From Maritalea myrionectae DSM 19524 (GTDB lineage: Bacteria; Pseudomonadota; Alphaproteobacteria; Rhizobiales; Devosiaceae), in contig NZ_AUHV01000003.1 of the NCBI RefSeq assembly GCF_000423365.1, forward strand, positions 1 through 64,000: a stretch of 64,000 nucleotides of DNA, given 5' to 3'. A program made the position numbers and the translations under genes. The notes beneath the pieces are model-generated. The model had not been told where the DNA came from, did no database searches, and saw only the letters and a list, made by a program, of their open reading frames with translations. This document shows, piece after piece, positions 44,202-54,021 of the stretch; within the stretch, counting starts at the first letter, position 1, and every line of letters starts with the position of its first letter.

Positions 44202-44699
44202 TTAGTCGCCCACTCCATCGCGGATCGGCGGTGCATAAGACACATCCATATCCCAAGGGAAATAGATCCACGTATCTTGCGACACTTCGGTCACAAAGCT
44301 GTTGACCAAATCCCGCGCCAAAGGCTTGGCATAAACGGTAGAGAAATGCGCATTGGGCAACATGGCCTGCACGGCGCGGCCAGTTTTGCCTGTGTCCACC
44401 AAATCATCAATGATCAACACGCGACCATTTTTGTCGAGATCGACGATTTCCTGGCAGATCGGTTTCACAACTTCCAATTCGCCCTGATCTTTATAGTCAT
44501 ATGATTTGACTGAAACGCTTTCGATCACCCGAATACCAAGCTCACGTGCGATGATCGCCGCGGGCACTAGGCCACCACGGGTAATGCACACGATGGCATC
44601 AAACGGTTCTTCATTCATCAAGCGCCAAGCCAGAGCGCGGCTATCGCGGTGGAATTGATCCCAAGAAACCGGGAATGATTTATTCTGCGGTGCGGTCAT
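44202..44699 (-). CDS. gpt: Xanthine phosphoribosyltransferase
   Basis: A 165-residue type I phosphoribosyltransferase. The PRPP loop is [14 protein letters not shown] (~94-107); the start [19 protein letters not shown] and WIYFPWDMD (~142-150) are typical of E. coli Gpt, which converts xanthine and guanine to the nucleotides. It overlaps the upstream cinA-like gene by 4 bp and is translated after it. It fits the purine salvage theme of the right half. Confidence 0.88.
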   Translation of the reverse strand: MTAPQNKSFPVSWDQFHRDSRALAWRLMNEEPFDAIVCITRGGLVPAAIIARELGIRVIESVSVKSYDYKDQGELEVVKPICQEIVDLDKNGRVLIIDDLVDTGKTGRAVQAMLPNAHFSTVYAKPLARDLVNSFVTEVSQDTWIYFPWDMDVSYAPPIRDGVGD

Positions 44700-45472
44700 A
44701 TTGTGGGTCCCTGTCCCTTTTTTGCTTTTTCAAACAGATCGTCCACAATCGCCTGGGCTTCGTGGCGCACCTGCTCCAATATTTTTTCATCGCTCGAGCG
44801 CATCACAATTTGGGTCATATATTCTTTTGACCCCAATTGTGGGTAAGAGCCGATTTTTACCGTTTGGTATGAAGATTGCAATGCCGCAAGTGGCTCTGAA
44901 AGCACACCTTCCCCAACTTGTGAGTTCACAGACACGGAATATTGCCGCACACCGGTTTGCAATGTGGGCGCAATGCTCTCCAACATCGCCTGCAAAATCT
45001 TCGGCACCCCTGCCATAACAAACACATTTTCAATGTTGATGCCCGGTGCGCCCGACACAGGATTATCGATCAGTTCGCCACCCTCGGGAATCCGTGCCAT
45101 GCGCAAACGTCCCGGTGTCATCTCATAATCAACAAACCGCGCCTGCATCGCATCAATGGCCCGCTGATCTACCTTCAGTTCAACGCCAAAGGCTTTCGCC
45201 ACCGCATCGGCCGTGATGTCGTCATGGGTGGGGCCAATACCACCGCTGGTGAATACATAGTCATATTTGGCGCGCAGCGCATTCAGCGCCTCAACAATTT
45301 CATCGATCTCATCGGCCACAATGCGTGCCTCGCTCAGATCAATGCTGAGATCGGCACAAAAATCGGCAATCGTGCCAATGTTCTTGTCTTTGGTGCGACC
45401 GGATAGGATTTCATCGCCCACCACCAGCATGCCAGCAGTGACGGTTTTTGCTTGAGCTTGTTTTGTCATCAT
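44696..45472 (-). CDS. CinA-like competence/damage-inducible (MoaB-fold) protein
   Basis: A 258-residue protein with a molybdopterin-binding (MoaB/Mog-like) fold: [16 protein letters not shown] (~16-31) and [17 protein letters not shown] (~73-89), then [13 protein letters not shown]. It corresponds to the N-terminal domain of CinA without the nicotinamide-nucleotide amidase domain, so amidase activity is not expected. ATG at 45472 or 45469; AAAGAG precedes them. Divergent from sfsA with 23 bp between. Confidence 0.85.
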   Translation of the reverse strand: MMTKQAQAKTVTAGMLVVGDEILSGRTKDKNIGTIADFCADLSIDLSEARIVADEIDEIVEALNALRAKYDYVFTSGGIGPTHDDITADAVAKAFGVELKVDQRAIDAMQARFVDYEMTPGRLRMARIPEGGELIDNPVSGAPGINIENVFVMAGVPKILQAMLESIAPTLQTGVRQYSVSVNSQVGEGVLSEPLAALQSSYQTVKIGSYPQLGSKEYMTQIVMRSSDEKILEQVRHEAQAIVDDLFEKAKKGQGPTI

Positions 45473-45495
45473 CTCTTTGAAATAAAGGATCGAAC

Positions 45496-46242
45496 TTGAA
45501 TTGCAATCATTTTAACGTTGGATCGACCGCTTTGGATTTCCCTTCTCCCCTTTTGCAGGGCACGCTCATCAAACGCTACAAGCGGTTTTTGGCCGATATT
45601 CGGCTGGACAATGGCGAGATCATCACCGCCCATTGTGCCAACCCCGGCGCCATGCTGGGATTGAAAGAACCCGGGTTACCGGTCTGGTTGTCAAAATCGG
45701 ACAACCCAAAGCGCAAGCTGAAATATTCGTGGGAGTTGACCAAAGTCGACGGCCATCTCGTGGGCATTAACACGGCCCTACCCAACCGCATTGTTGCCGA
45801 AGCGCTGCACAGCAAACAGATCAAAGAGCTGGCCGCTTATGACGAGATCCGCCCGGAAGTGAAATATGGGGAGAAATCCCGGATTGACTTCTTGCTGACG
45901 GGTGATGGCCTGCCGGATTGCTATGTGGAAGTGAAAAACGTTCACCTCCTCCGCGAGGGCAGCTTGGCCGAGTTTCCTGACAGTAAAACGGCGCGCGGCG
46001 CGAAACATTTGATGGAGCTTGGCAATATGGTGGCGCAAGGTCACCGCGCGGTGAACCTTTATCTCGTCCAGCGCACCGATTGCACCCAATTCAGCTTCGC
46101 AAGCGATTTAGACCCGGCATATGCCAAAGGCGCCGAAACTGCCTTGAATGCGGGCGTGGAATTTCTATGTTATGATTGTACAATTAATCAGACGAAAATT
46201 TGCCTCAACCATCCTCTTCCAATTTTGCCAGTGAAGCGGTAG
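45496..46242 (+). CDS. sfsA: SfsA family DNA/RNA nuclease-like protein
   Basis: 248 residues. No ATG is available near the conserved N-terminus; a TTG at 45496 with AAAGGA upstream is taken. The SfsA core is plain: LLQGTLIKRYKRFLADIRL, ANPGAMLGL, and the nuclease-like LLTGDGLPDCYVEVKNVHL (part) with acidic and Lys residues of the PD-(D/E)xK type. E. coli SfsA was first named for maltose gene effects and later proposed to act as a nuclease. map follows in 33 bp on the same strand. Confidence 0.9.
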   Translation: MNCNHFNVGSTALDFPSPLLQGTLIKRYKRFLADIRLDNGEIITAHCANPGAMLGLKEPGLPVWLSKSDNPKRKLKYSWELTKVDGHLVGINTALPNRIVAEALHSKQIKELAAYDEIRPEVKYGEKSRIDFLLTGDGLPDCYVEVKNVHLLREGSLAEFPDSKTARGAKHLMELGNMVAQGHRAVNLYLVQRTDCTQFSFASDLDPAYAKGAETALNAGVEFLCYDCTINQTKICLNHPLPILPVKR

Positions 46243-46275
46243 GTTCGTCAAAAATTCCAATATTAAGAGCAACAC

Positions 46276-47106
46276 ATGGTCACCTACGCTGCAGCAAAAC
46301 CCGATCCAAAACGCACCCCCGGCATCATTCCGTTGCACGGAGAAGATGGCTTTGAAGGAATGCGCAAAGCAGGTGCTTTGGCCGCGCAAGCGCTGGATAT
46401 GCTCTATGAATTTGCGCAACCCGGTGTGACAACAGCTGAGCTGGACCGCCGCGCCCTCGAATTCGCGTTGGACAACAATGCAGTGCCAGCCACGTTAAAC
46501 TATCGCGGCTACCGCCATTCAATTTGCACCAGCATCAACCATGTGGTTTGCCATGGCATTCCAAACGAAAAACCACTGAAGAACGGCGATATCGTCAATA
46601 TCGATATTACGCTGATCGTTGATGGCTGGCACGGCGACACCTCGCGCATGTTCCCGATTGGCGACATTTCGCGCAAGGCCGAGCGACTGATCGAAGTAAC
46701 CTATGAAAGCCTGGATCGTGCGCTTGCCATCGCCAAACCCGGCAACACCACTGGTGACATTGGCCACGCCATCCAAAGTTTTGCCGAAGCCGAACGCTGC
46801 GGCGTTGTACGTGATTTTGTTGGCCACGGCCTTGGTCGCCTTTTCCATGACGAGCCCAACATTTTGCACTTTGGCGATCCCGGCACTGGCCCCGAACTGA
46901 AAGCGGGCATGATTTTCACCATCGAGCCCATGATCAATTTGGGTCGCCCCGACGTGAAAGTGCTGGGCGATGGCTGGACAGCGGTCACCCGTGACCGCAC
47001 CCTTTCGGCCCAATGCGAACATTCCATTGGCATCACCGAGCATGGATGCGAAATCTTCACGCAATCACCCAATGGCCTGTTCAATCCCCTTGAAGCGCGG
47101 CGGTAG
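46276..47106 (+). CDS. map: Methionine aminopeptidase, type I
   Basis: 276 residues with the five metal ligands in context: NIDITLIVDGWHGDTSRMF (two Asp, ~110-125), VGHGLGRLFHDEPN (His), FTIEPMINLGRP (Glu) and SAQCEHSIGITE (Glu). It removes the initiator Met of new proteins. It has a short N-terminal extension and is followed without gap by radC (TAG then ATG). Confidence 0.96.
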   Translation: MVTYAAAKPDPKRTPGIIPLHGEDGFEGMRKAGALAAQALDMLYEFAQPGVTTAELDRRALEFALDNNAVPATLNYRGYRHSICTSINHVVCHGIPNEKPLKNGDIVNIDITLIVDGWHGDTSRMFPIGDISRKAERLIEVTYESLDRALAIAKPGNTTGDIGHAIQSFAEAERCGVVRDFVGHGLGRLFHDEPNILHFGDPGTGPELKAGMIFTIEPMINLGRPDVKVLGDGWTAVTRDRTLSAQCEHSIGITEHGCEIFTQSPNGLFNPLEARR

Positions 47107-47832
47107 ATGAGCGACGCGGACGAGTCTCAAGCCGATAAACCAGCGCCGGGCAAAAAGCCCAAGCTGCATTATCACGGCCATCGCGACCGTTTGCGCCAAC
47201 GCTTTGAAAAAGACCTGGGCTCCTCTTTTGAGGATTATGAATTGCTGGAGCTGTTGCTCTTCCGCATTTTGCCCCGTCGTGACACCAAGCCCATCGCCAA
47301 ACAATTGATTGACCGTTTCGGCAGCTTCTCGCAAGCGCTTTCGGCCCCGGTGAAATTGTTGTGTGAAGTCGACGGCATCGGCCCCACGGCTGCCATGGAA
47401 ATCAAAATCATGCATGCCGCCGCCAAGCGCTACGCCAAGGACACGCTGCCGGAACGGCCAATCCTCAATTCATGGGACGCGCTGATCGACTATTGCAAAT
47501 CGGAGATGGCCTTTGAGGATAAAGAGCAGTTCCGGCTGCTCTTTTTGGACAAGCGCAACAAACTCATCGCCGATGAAGTGCAGCAGATCGGCACCGTGGA
47601 CCACACCCCAGTTTATCCGCGCGAAGTGATCAAACGCTGCCTGGAACTGTCAGCCACCGCGATGATTTTGGTGCATAATCACCCCTCTGGCGATCCAACA
47701 CCGTCCAACGCCGACATTCAAATGACCCGCGCCATCGCCGACATCGCCAAGCCCCTCGGCATCACCTTGCACGACCACATCATCATCGCCAAAGATGGCC
47801 ACGCCTCCCTGCGGGCGCTGAAGCTGTTCTAG
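47107..47832 (+). CDS. radC: RadC-like JAB-domain protein
   Basis: A 241-residue protein. The N-terminal helix-hairpin-helix part has [19 protein letters not shown] and [16 protein letters not shown], and the C-terminal JAMM domain has [20 protein letters not shown]-type metal ligands ([16 protein letters not shown] seen). RadC is conserved, but a DNA repair role is not established. It starts on the base after the map stop, so it is coupled to it. Confidence 0.93.
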   Translation: MSDADESQADKPAPGKKPKLHYHGHRDRLRQRFEKDLGSSFEDYELLELLLFRILPRRDTKPIAKQLIDRFGSFSQALSAPVKLLCEVDGIGPTAAMEIKIMHAAAKRYAKDTLPERPILNSWDALIDYCKSEMAFEDKEQFRLLFLDKRNKLIADEVQQIGTVDHTPVYPREVIKRCLELSATAMILVHNHPSGDPTPSNADIQMTRAIADIAKPLGITLHDHIIIAKDGHASLRALKLF

Positions 47833-47873
47833 GCCGCGCCGACGCCAAGGCTCAACGCGAAATGGGCACAGAA

Positions 47874-48611
47874 TTAGCCGAAGTTCTGGAGAACGGGGAA
47901 CGTCTCAAGCAACCAAAAGCTGATCCGGGTAAAATCGCCTGTCAGGAACAAAATACCCGTGATGATCAGGAACACGCCCATCACTTTTTCCACCGTCCCG
48001 AGATGCTTTTTGAAATTCTGGAAGAAGTTCATAAAAGGTCGGATGGCCAAAGCGGCAGCCAAAAACGGCAGCCCCAATCCCGCGGAATAAACAGCCAACA
48101 GCCCTGCGCCTTGCCACGCGGTTTCTGATGTGCCCGCAATAGGCAGGATTGCCGCCAAAATTGGCCCAATACATGGCGTCCAGCCAAGGGCAAAGGCCAA
48201 GCCGAGCCCATAGCCACCCAGCGGCCCAGTGGCCGTAGTTGGTCCGCTCATCCGCGCTTGGCGGTAAAGCATATTGATCCGCAAAAGACCGAGAAAATGC
48301 AAACCCATCACGATGATGACGATACCTGCCAACGGCACCAACCAATCCAGCGCAGACCGCAACGCGCTGCCCAAAAAGGTGGCTGACGCGCCCATCAAAA
48401 TGAAGATGGTTGAAAAGCCCATGATAAAGAAAAGCGATGTGGTGACTGTCCGCCACCAGACCTTGCTGCCCGTGTTGCCCTCATCCTGCAGCTGCTCAAA
48501 TGTCGTGCCCGCCATATAAGACAGATAAGGTGGCACCAGCGGCAACACGCAAGGGGACAAAAAACTCAAAACGCCCGCACCAAACACAACGGGTAGGCTT
48601 ATGGAAATCAT
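47874..48611 (-). CDS. ccdA: Cytochrome c biogenesis protein CcdA
   Basis: A 245-residue membrane protein with six hydrophobic segments and the two redox Cys in LSFLSPCVLPLVPPYL (~22) and GWTPCIGPIL (~140). CcdA passes electrons from cytoplasmic thioredoxin to periplasmic apocytochrome c and other oxidised thiols. No dedicated thioredoxin partner (CcsX/ResA) is next to it. GAAGGA precedes the ATG. Confidence 0.93.
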   Translation of the reverse strand: MISISLPVVFGAGVLSFLSPCVLPLVPPYLSYMAGTTFEQLQDEGNTGSKVWWRTVTTSLFFIMGFSTIFILMGASATFLGSALRSALDWLVPLAGIVIIVMGLHFLGLLRINMLYRQARMSGPTTATGPLGGYGLGLAFALGWTPCIGPILAAILPIAGTSETAWQGAGLLAVYSAGLGLPFLAAALAIRPFMNFFQNFKKHLGTVEKVMGVFLIITGILFLTGDFTRISFWLLETFPVLQNFG

Positions 48612-48812
48612 CGCAAAGTCCTTCGGCGAGATTCAAAACTATGCTCTTTTGTACCTGTTAGTCCATCTTTGCAAGCGACCGAATGTCGCTTTAACGCAAT
48701 TGTGAGAAGAGGTGATATTTCACCCTTTAGGCAATTGGCTTTTGACAAGCAGTGTGCTACCTCGCTTGCCATATCCCAAATATAGATGGCTAAAGATCAG
48801 GGGAGCCCCCAA

Positions 48813-49499
48813 ATGAGCCAATTGCCAATCAAGATTTCCCCCTCCATTCTTTCCGCTGATTTCGCGCGTTTGGGCGATGAAGTGCGCGCCATTGATGAAG
48901 GCGGCGCCGAATGGGTGCATGTGGATGTGATGGACGGCCACTTCGTGCCCAACATCTCCATCGGCCCCATGATTGTGGAGGCCATTCGCCCCGTGACCAA
49001 GAAAATCTTGGATGTGCATTTGATGATCGCCCCTGCAGATCCTTATCTGGAAGCATTTGCCAAGGCTGGGTCAGACATCATCACAGTGCATGCAGAAGCG
49101 GGCCCACACCTTGATCGCTCATTGCAGGCCATCAAATCCATGGGCAAAAAGGCCGGCGTCTCCCTCAATCCATCGACCCCTGTCTCGGTGATTGAGAACG
49201 TGATTGACCGTCTCGACCTTATTCTTATTATGAGTGTAAATCCGGGCTTTGGTGGCCAGTCTTTCATTCCTCAAGCGCTTGAAAAAATCATGCAGGCCAA
49301 AGCTTTGATTGGCGATCGCCCGATCGATCTTGAAGTTGATGGTGGCGTGACCGCGGATAATGCGGAAGAAATCGCCCGTGCAGGTGCCAATGCTCTTGTT
49401 GCTGGCTCTGCGATCTATAAAGGAAACGACCCTGCCACTTATGCGCCGCGTATCAACGACATCCGGCGCGCAGCTGAATTAGGTCTGCAAAGCCGATAG
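48813..49499 (+). CDS. rpe: Ribulose-phosphate 3-epimerase
   Basis: 228 residues from the ATG at 48813, which has GGGGAG eight bases upstream; an ATG at 48786 has no such site. The TIM-barrel motifs [35 protein letters not shown] (part), HLMI and [12 protein letters not shown] hold the metal and catalytic Asp. It interconverts ribulose-5-P and xylulose-5-P. The MFS gene follows in 19 bp on the same strand. Confidence 0.96.
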   Translation: MSQLPIKISPSILSADFARLGDEVRAIDEGGAEWVHVDVMDGHFVPNISIGPMIVEAIRPVTKKILDVHLMIAPADPYLEAFAKAGSDIITVHAEAGPHLDRSLQAIKSMGKKAGVSLNPSTPVSVIENVIDRLDLILIMSVNPGFGGQSFIPQALEKIMQAKALIGDRPIDLEVDGGVTADNAEEIARAGANALVAGSAIYKGNDPATYAPRINDIRRAAELGLQSR

Positions 49500-49518
49500 T
49501 AAAAAGGCTTATTATATT

Positions 49519-50691
49519 ATGTCCATGAGAAATTGGCTCTTCTTTGTCTTCTTCTCTCAGCCCGTTGCCCTTGGCGCCTGGCTCCCACGTATTCCTGAAG
49601 TGCAGGAGAAACTGGCCCTCAGCCCGGCTGAATTGGCCGTGGCGCTTATCGGCGCCCCCATTGGCACGCTCAGCGCCTTGCTGGTGGCTGGCCGCATCGG
49701 CGATTTGCTCGGCGCACAAAAAACGATGCTGATTTTCTATCCGCTGTTTTTCCTGGCGATGGCCTTGCCGTTTTTGGCCAATTCTCAAGTCAGCCTGTTC
49801 ATCTCACTCGCGATCATGGGGGCCACGCTGTCCATTCTTGAGCTGGGCATGAACGTCTCCGCAGATCTTTATGAAAAGCAACGCAAAAAGCTGGTGATGA
49901 GCCGCGCTCACGGCCTGTGGAGCCTTGGCTTGATGACGGGCACGCTTGTCGGTTCCGCATCTGCAGCGGTCCGCTTTGACCCGTTCCTGATGGAAATTGC
50001 CATATTTGCGGTCTTGGTATTGCCCAGCCTTTATGCGGTCAAGCAGGTCAATCTGGACCAGCCAGTGCTCGACCCAAAAACAGTGCAAAGCCGCAAATCG
50101 GGCTTCACCATGCCGCATATTTTGCTGCTCGGCATATGCTTGTTCACCTTTGGCACCACATTGACTGAAGGTGCCGTGGCCGATTGGGCCGCGATCTTTA
50201 TGCGCGACGTGCACAGCGCTTCACCCGGTTTTGCAGGTTTGTCGCTCACCGTATTTACGCTGGCTGCAGCCCTCACCCGCCTCACTGGCGATAAATTGCG
50301 CGAGCATTTTGCCACCAGCGATCTGGCCCGCACCTTGGCCATTATTGGCGTCATCGGCTTGGGCATTATCTATTTTGCCCCCAACGCCTTACTCGCTCTG
50401 CTCGGCTTCGCCCTTCTGGGCTGTGGCATTGCCCTTGGCTTTCCGCTGGCGGTCACCGCTGCGGCCAACGCCCCGGGCAAAAGCTCTGCCAGCAATGTTG
50501 CCGTCCTCACCTTTTTGGCCCTCAGCGGGTTCTTGGTGGGGCCCATTTCCATTGGCTTTGTTGCCGAAGCGACCAACATCAAAATTGGCCTCATGGTCAT
50601 CACCCCAATGTTGGCCCTCAGCGCCGTGCTTGCCAGCACGCTAAAGTCGTCCTCCTCTAAATCCCAAAATAGCGAAAGCCAAACCACATGA
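49519..50691 (+). CDS. MFS transporter
   Basis: A 390-residue 12-helix MFS protein. The start MRNWLFFVFFSQPVALGAWLPRIP and the motif GAPIGTLSALLVAGRIGDLLGA resemble the YbjJ/fucose permease-like group that lacks the classical DRxGRR loop. No substrate can be named. It lies between rpe and purB in a run of same-strand genes and overlaps purB by 4 bp. Confidence 0.85.
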   Translation: MSMRNWLFFVFFSQPVALGAWLPRIPEVQEKLALSPAELAVALIGAPIGTLSALLVAGRIGDLLGAQKTMLIFYPLFFLAMALPFLANSQVSLFISLAIMGATLSILELGMNVSADLYEKQRKKLVMSRAHGLWSLGLMTGTLVGSASAAVRFDPFLMEIAIFAVLVLPSLYAVKQVNLDQPVLDPKTVQSRKSGFTMPHILLLGICLFTFGTTLTEGAVADWAAIFMRDVHSASPGFAGLSLTVFTLAAALTRLTGDKLREHFATSDLARTLAIIGVIGLGIIYFAPNALLALLGFALLGCGIALGFPLAVTAAANAPGKSSASNVAVLTFLALSGFLVGPISIGFVAEATNIKIGLMVITPMLALSAVLASTLKSSSSKSQNSESQTT

Positions 50692-51992
50692 TCCCCCGTT
50701 ATTCACGCGATGAAATGGTGTCCATCTGGTCACCAGAATCCAAATTCCGCATTTGGTTCGAAATCGAAGCCCACGCCGCCTCTGCCCAAGCCAAGCTCGG
50801 CATTGTGCCCGATGATGCCGCAAAAGTGGTTTGGGAAAAGGGCGAAAACGCTCAGTTTGATGTGGATCGCATTGATGAGATCGAACGCGAAGTCAAACAT
50901 GACGTGATCGCGTTTCTTACTCACTTGGCTGAGATTGTTGGCCCTGAAGCCCGCTTCGTGCACCAGGGCATGACCTCTTCTGACGTGTTGGACACTTGCC
51001 TTTCCGTGCAATTGACCCGCGCAGCAGACTTGCTGTTGGCCGATATGGACAAGCTGCTCGCAGCCCTCAAAAAGCGCGCCTACGAGCAAAAAGACACCAT
51101 CACCATTGGTCGCTCACACGGCATCCACGCTGAGCCAACCACATTCGGCGTTAAACTGGCCCAAGCCTATGCCGAATTTGACCGCTGCAAAAAGCGTCTC
51201 GAAATCGCCCGCGAAGAAATCGCCACCTGTGCCATTTCCGGCGCGGTTGGCACCTTCGCCAACATCGACCCGTCAGTAGAGCAATATGTGGCTGAAAAGC
51301 TGGGCTTGGCCATCGAGCCTGTGTCCACGCAGGTGATCCCGCGTGACCGTCACGCCATGTTCTTCGCCGTTTTGGGTGTGGTTGCCTCATCCATCGAACG
51401 TTTGGCCACCGAAGTGCGTCACTTGCAGCGCACCGAAGTGCTGGAAGCAGAAGAGTTCTTCTCCAAAGGCCAAAAAGGCTCCTCCGCGATGCCGCACAAG
51501 CGCAACCCTGTCTTGACCGAAAACCTGACTGGTTTGGCCCGCATCGTGCGTGGCATGGTCACCCCAGCGCTGGAAAACGTTGCCCTTTGGCACGAGCGCG
51601 ACATCTCACACTCCTCTGTTGAGCGCATGATCGGCCCAGACGCGACCGTCACGCTCGACTTCGCATTGGCCCGCATGACCAACGTGATCGAAAATCTGGT
51701 CGTGTACCCAGAAAACATGAAAGCCAATATGGACAAGCTGGGCGGCTTGCACAATTCGCAACGCGTTTTGTTGGCCCTCACCCAAGCCGGCCTGTCTCGC
51801 GAAGATAGCTACCGCGCTGTGCAACGCAACGCCATGAAGGTGTGGCGCGGCGAAGGCGAATTTGCCGCCTTCTTGAAAGCGGATGAGGAAGTGGCCAACG
51901 CCCTGAGCGATGCGCAAATCGATGATATGTTTGATGATGGCTACCACCTCAAACATGTGGACACAATTTTCGCCCGCGTCTTCGGCGAATAA
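50688..51992 (+). CDS. purB: Adenylosuccinate lyase
   Basis: A 434-residue fumarase/aspartase-superfamily enzyme. Motifs: RSHGIHAEPTTFG (catalytic His), the flexible signature loop KGSSAMPHKRNPVLTE, and TSSDVLDT. It acts twice in purine synthesis: on SAICAR after PurC, and on adenylosuccinate. It is coupled to the MFS gene upstream (ATGA overlap) and closed by a strong terminator. Confidence 0.97.
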   Translation: MIPRYSRDEMVSIWSPESKFRIWFEIEAHAASAQAKLGIVPDDAAKVVWEKGENAQFDVDRIDEIEREVKHDVIAFLTHLAEIVGPEARFVHQGMTSSDVLDTCLSVQLTRAADLLLADMDKLLAALKKRAYEQKDTITIGRSHGIHAEPTTFGVKLAQAYAEFDRCKKRLEIAREEIATCAISGAVGTFANIDPSVEQYVAEKLGLAIEPVSTQVIPRDRHAMFFAVLGVVASSIERLATEVRHLQRTEVLEAEEFFSKGQKGSSAMPHKRNPVLTENLTGLARIVRGMVTPALENVALWHERDISHSSVERMIGPDATVTLDFALARMTNVIENLVVYPENMKANMDKLGGLHNSQRVLLALTQAGLSREDSYRAVQRNAMKVWRGEGEFAAFLKADEEVANALSDAQIDDMFDDGYHLKHVDTIFARVFGE

Positions 51993-52000
51993 GCACTCCA

Positions 52001-52026
52001 AAGCCCGGCATTTTTGCCGGGCTTTT
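52001..52026 (+). terminator. Rho-independent terminator of purB
   Basis: A perfect 10-bp stem (52001-52010 with 52015-52024), TTTT loop, then TT-C-TTC. It begins 9 bp after the purB stop. Confidence 0.9.
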
Positions 52027-52248
52027 CTTCGATCAGCACTTTTGATCTTGGCATTTCAAATTATGATATGCACCAAACATCAGACCGTAACTGTCTGAAA
52101 TATATTCAATTCCCCTTCAAATTCACATTCAATAAAACGAATTACTGGCCCACTTCTTCTTCGTATGGAAAATGTGCCTGCTTGACCAAACTCGTCGGCG
52201 CTGTCCTAATCGCCGCCAAACACCAACTTGATCCCCGGACCGACCTCG

Positions 52249-53127
52249 ATGCCCCTGAAAGACTTTTTCCTCGCCCTGCTGGTTGTGGCCATATGGGGCT
52301 TTAACTTCGTTGTGATCAAGGTCGGTGTGGAAGATGTCCCGCCCCTGCTATTGAACGGAATCCGCTTTTCGCTTGTGGTGCTGCCCTGGATATTTTTTAT
52401 CAAAAAGCCCAAGGCAAGCTGGTCGCTGATCATCGGGTTCGGCATGTTCCTGGGCGTAATTCAATTTGGACTTTTGTTCACCGCCATGAAATGGGGCGTC
52501 AGCGCGTCGCTGGCCTCTATTGTGCTGCAGTTGCAGGCCTTTTTCACCATCCTGTTTGCGTTTCTGCTGTTGGGCGAAAAACCCAAAAGCTGGCAGATCA
52601 TGGGCGCCTTTATCGCCTTTTCCGGCATCGGCATCATCGCCGCCGAGCGCTATAATGGCGGCGCCCTAGTGCCCTTCTTGATGTGCGTTGCCGCTGCCTC
52701 ATCCTGGGGTCTGGCCAACATCATGACCAAAAAGGCAGGTCAAGTGGACATGCTGAATTTCGTGGTCTGGGGCAGCCTCGTGCCGCCCATCCCGCTTTTC
52801 ATTCTCTCGTTTATGCTGGAAGATCACACAGCGATTTGGACCAGCTTGACCGAACCAAAGCTCACCGCCATCGGCGCGGCCCTCTATCTGGCCTACCCCT
52901 CAACCATTTTGGGCTTTGGCATCTGGAACCAGTTGCTGAAAAAGCATCCAGCGAGTCTGGTCGCGCCCTTCTCGCTCATGGTGCCGGTCTTCGGCGTCTT
53001 GTCCGGGGCGATCTTTTTGGGCGAAAGCATGAACAGCGCCGCCATTATTGGCGGCACCATCATCTTGCTGGGGCTGATGCTGAATGTGTTTGGCGGCCGC
53101 CTGTTGGCCAAACGCGCCGCAGTCTAA
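52249..53127 (+). CDS. EamA/DMT family transporter
   Basis: 292 residues from the ATG at 52249; a TTG at 52228 is in frame. Ten membrane segments in two EamA repeats, with LLVVAIWGFNFVVIKVGV at the start of the first and AASSWGLANIMTK of the second, and FLLLGEKPKSWQ and FLGESMNSAAIIG as the repeat ends. It resembles E. coli EamA (cysteine/O-acetylserine exporter), but specificity cannot be assigned. It overlaps the convergent SRPBCC gene by 4 bp. Confidence 0.88.
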   Translation: MPLKDFFLALLVVAIWGFNFVVIKVGVEDVPPLLLNGIRFSLVVLPWIFFIKKPKASWSLIIGFGMFLGVIQFGLLFTAMKWGVSASLASIVLQLQAFFTILFAFLLLGEKPKSWQIMGAFIAFSGIGIIAAERYNGGALVPFLMCVAAASSWGLANIMTKKAGQVDMLNFVVWGSLVPPIPLFILSFMLEDHTAIWTSLTEPKLTAIGAALYLAYPSTILGFGIWNQLLKKHPASLVAPFSLMVPVFGVLSGAIFLGESMNSAAIIGGTIILLGLMLNVFGGRLLAKRAAV

Positions 53128-53594
53128 GCCGCCAGCGCGTCAAACCGCTCAGCAAAGCTCGTCATCATATCGGCCCAGGCATTTGGCGCTTCGAACGCCG
53201 CCTTCATCTCTGCCGCCCGATCGCCATAGTTCTCCAACAAACGGTGCGCCAGCGTCACTTCGGTCATATCGCCTTTGTTTTCAAAGGTCACATAGACCTC
53301 GGTATCCAGCGCCTCATCGCGCGCCCAGTCAGCCGTGAGTTGCCAACACAACAGCAAATGATCGCCCCGTTCAAAACTCTTCACATAGCCCCAGTCAGCC
53401 TCATTGCCCTGCCCATCATGCTCGAACCAGCGCCCCTGGGGCTTAAGCTCCACCACCACATCCTGCACCTCATTTTGCAGGATGGAGTGGCTCTTCGGCC
53501 ACCATTTGCCCATCCGCCCCACAAACACGTCAAACGCCTTCCCCGCATCTGCGGGCACCATAACGGTTTTGGTAACGCTCATCGTCTCAGTCAT
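53124..53594 (-). CDS. SRPBCC/AHSA1-type protein paired with ArsR
   Basis: 156 residues from the ATG at 53594 (GGGAG upstream); a longer frame upstream overlaps ArsR and is unlikely. Pattern of the START-like AHSA1 fold: TKTVMVPADAGKAFDVFVGRMGKWW, FEHDGQGNEADWGYV, and LAHRLLENYGDRAAEM near the C-terminal helix. Such proteins bind small hydrophobic ligands and often pair with ArsR-type regulators. It overlaps the ArsR gene by 8 bp. Confidence 0.88.
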   Translation of the reverse strand: MTETMSVTKTVMVPADAGKAFDVFVGRMGKWWPKSHSILQNEVQDVVVELKPQGRWFEHDGQGNEADWGYVKSFERGDHLLLCWQLTADWARDEALDTEVYVTFENKGDMTEVTLAHRLLENYGDRAAEMKAAFEAPNAWADMMTSFAERFDALAA

Positions 53595-53892
53595 TTTCTC
53601 CCTCCCTGAATTCCGCTTGATAATTGGCCAAGGCCTCATCCCAGAATTGATCCATCCAACGCCGCAACCCTGCCAATCCGCGCTGATCGGCAAAATAGAT
53701 TTGCCGGGTCCCTTCCTTCTTGGCCCCCACCAGCCCCGCATCCCGCAACACTTTTAAATGTTGCGACACAGCCGGGCGGCTCACAGGCAATCTGTCGGCC
53801 AAAAGTTGTACATGGCTTGGCGTTCTCGCCACCAACTCAAAGACCTGTCGTCGTGTCGGGTCTGCCAATGCGTCCCATGCCTGCTGTTCCAT
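53587..53892 (-). CDS. ArsR family transcriptional regulator
   Basis: 101 residues from the ATG at 53892 with GAAGG seven bases upstream. A winged helix-turn-helix is clear: LADPTRRQVFELVARTPSH and PVSRPAVSQHLKVLRDAGLV. No conserved metal-binding Cys is present, so it is not an arsenic sensor. It likely controls the coupled SRPBCC gene, perhaps itself. Confidence 0.92.
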   Translation of the reverse strand: MEQQAWDALADPTRRQVFELVARTPSHVQLLADRLPVSRPAVSQHLKVLRDAGLVGAKKEGTRQIYFADQRGLAGLRRWMDQFWDEALANYQAEFREGEND

Positions 53893-54021
53893 CTTCACAC
53901 CTTCAGTTAGCTATTGCTTACGGTAAGTGTAAACTTACTATTTGTCAATATTTTTCGATACCAGCGCTTAAAACGATGATTTTTCCTTGCGCCACAACAT
54001 AAAAATCGGCATCACAGAGAT

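Noticed and set aside
52683-53609. A 308-codon plus-strand frame over EamA and the SRPBCC gene
   Set aside because: It runs out of frame through EamA and antisense through SRPBCC; both real genes have clear motifs.
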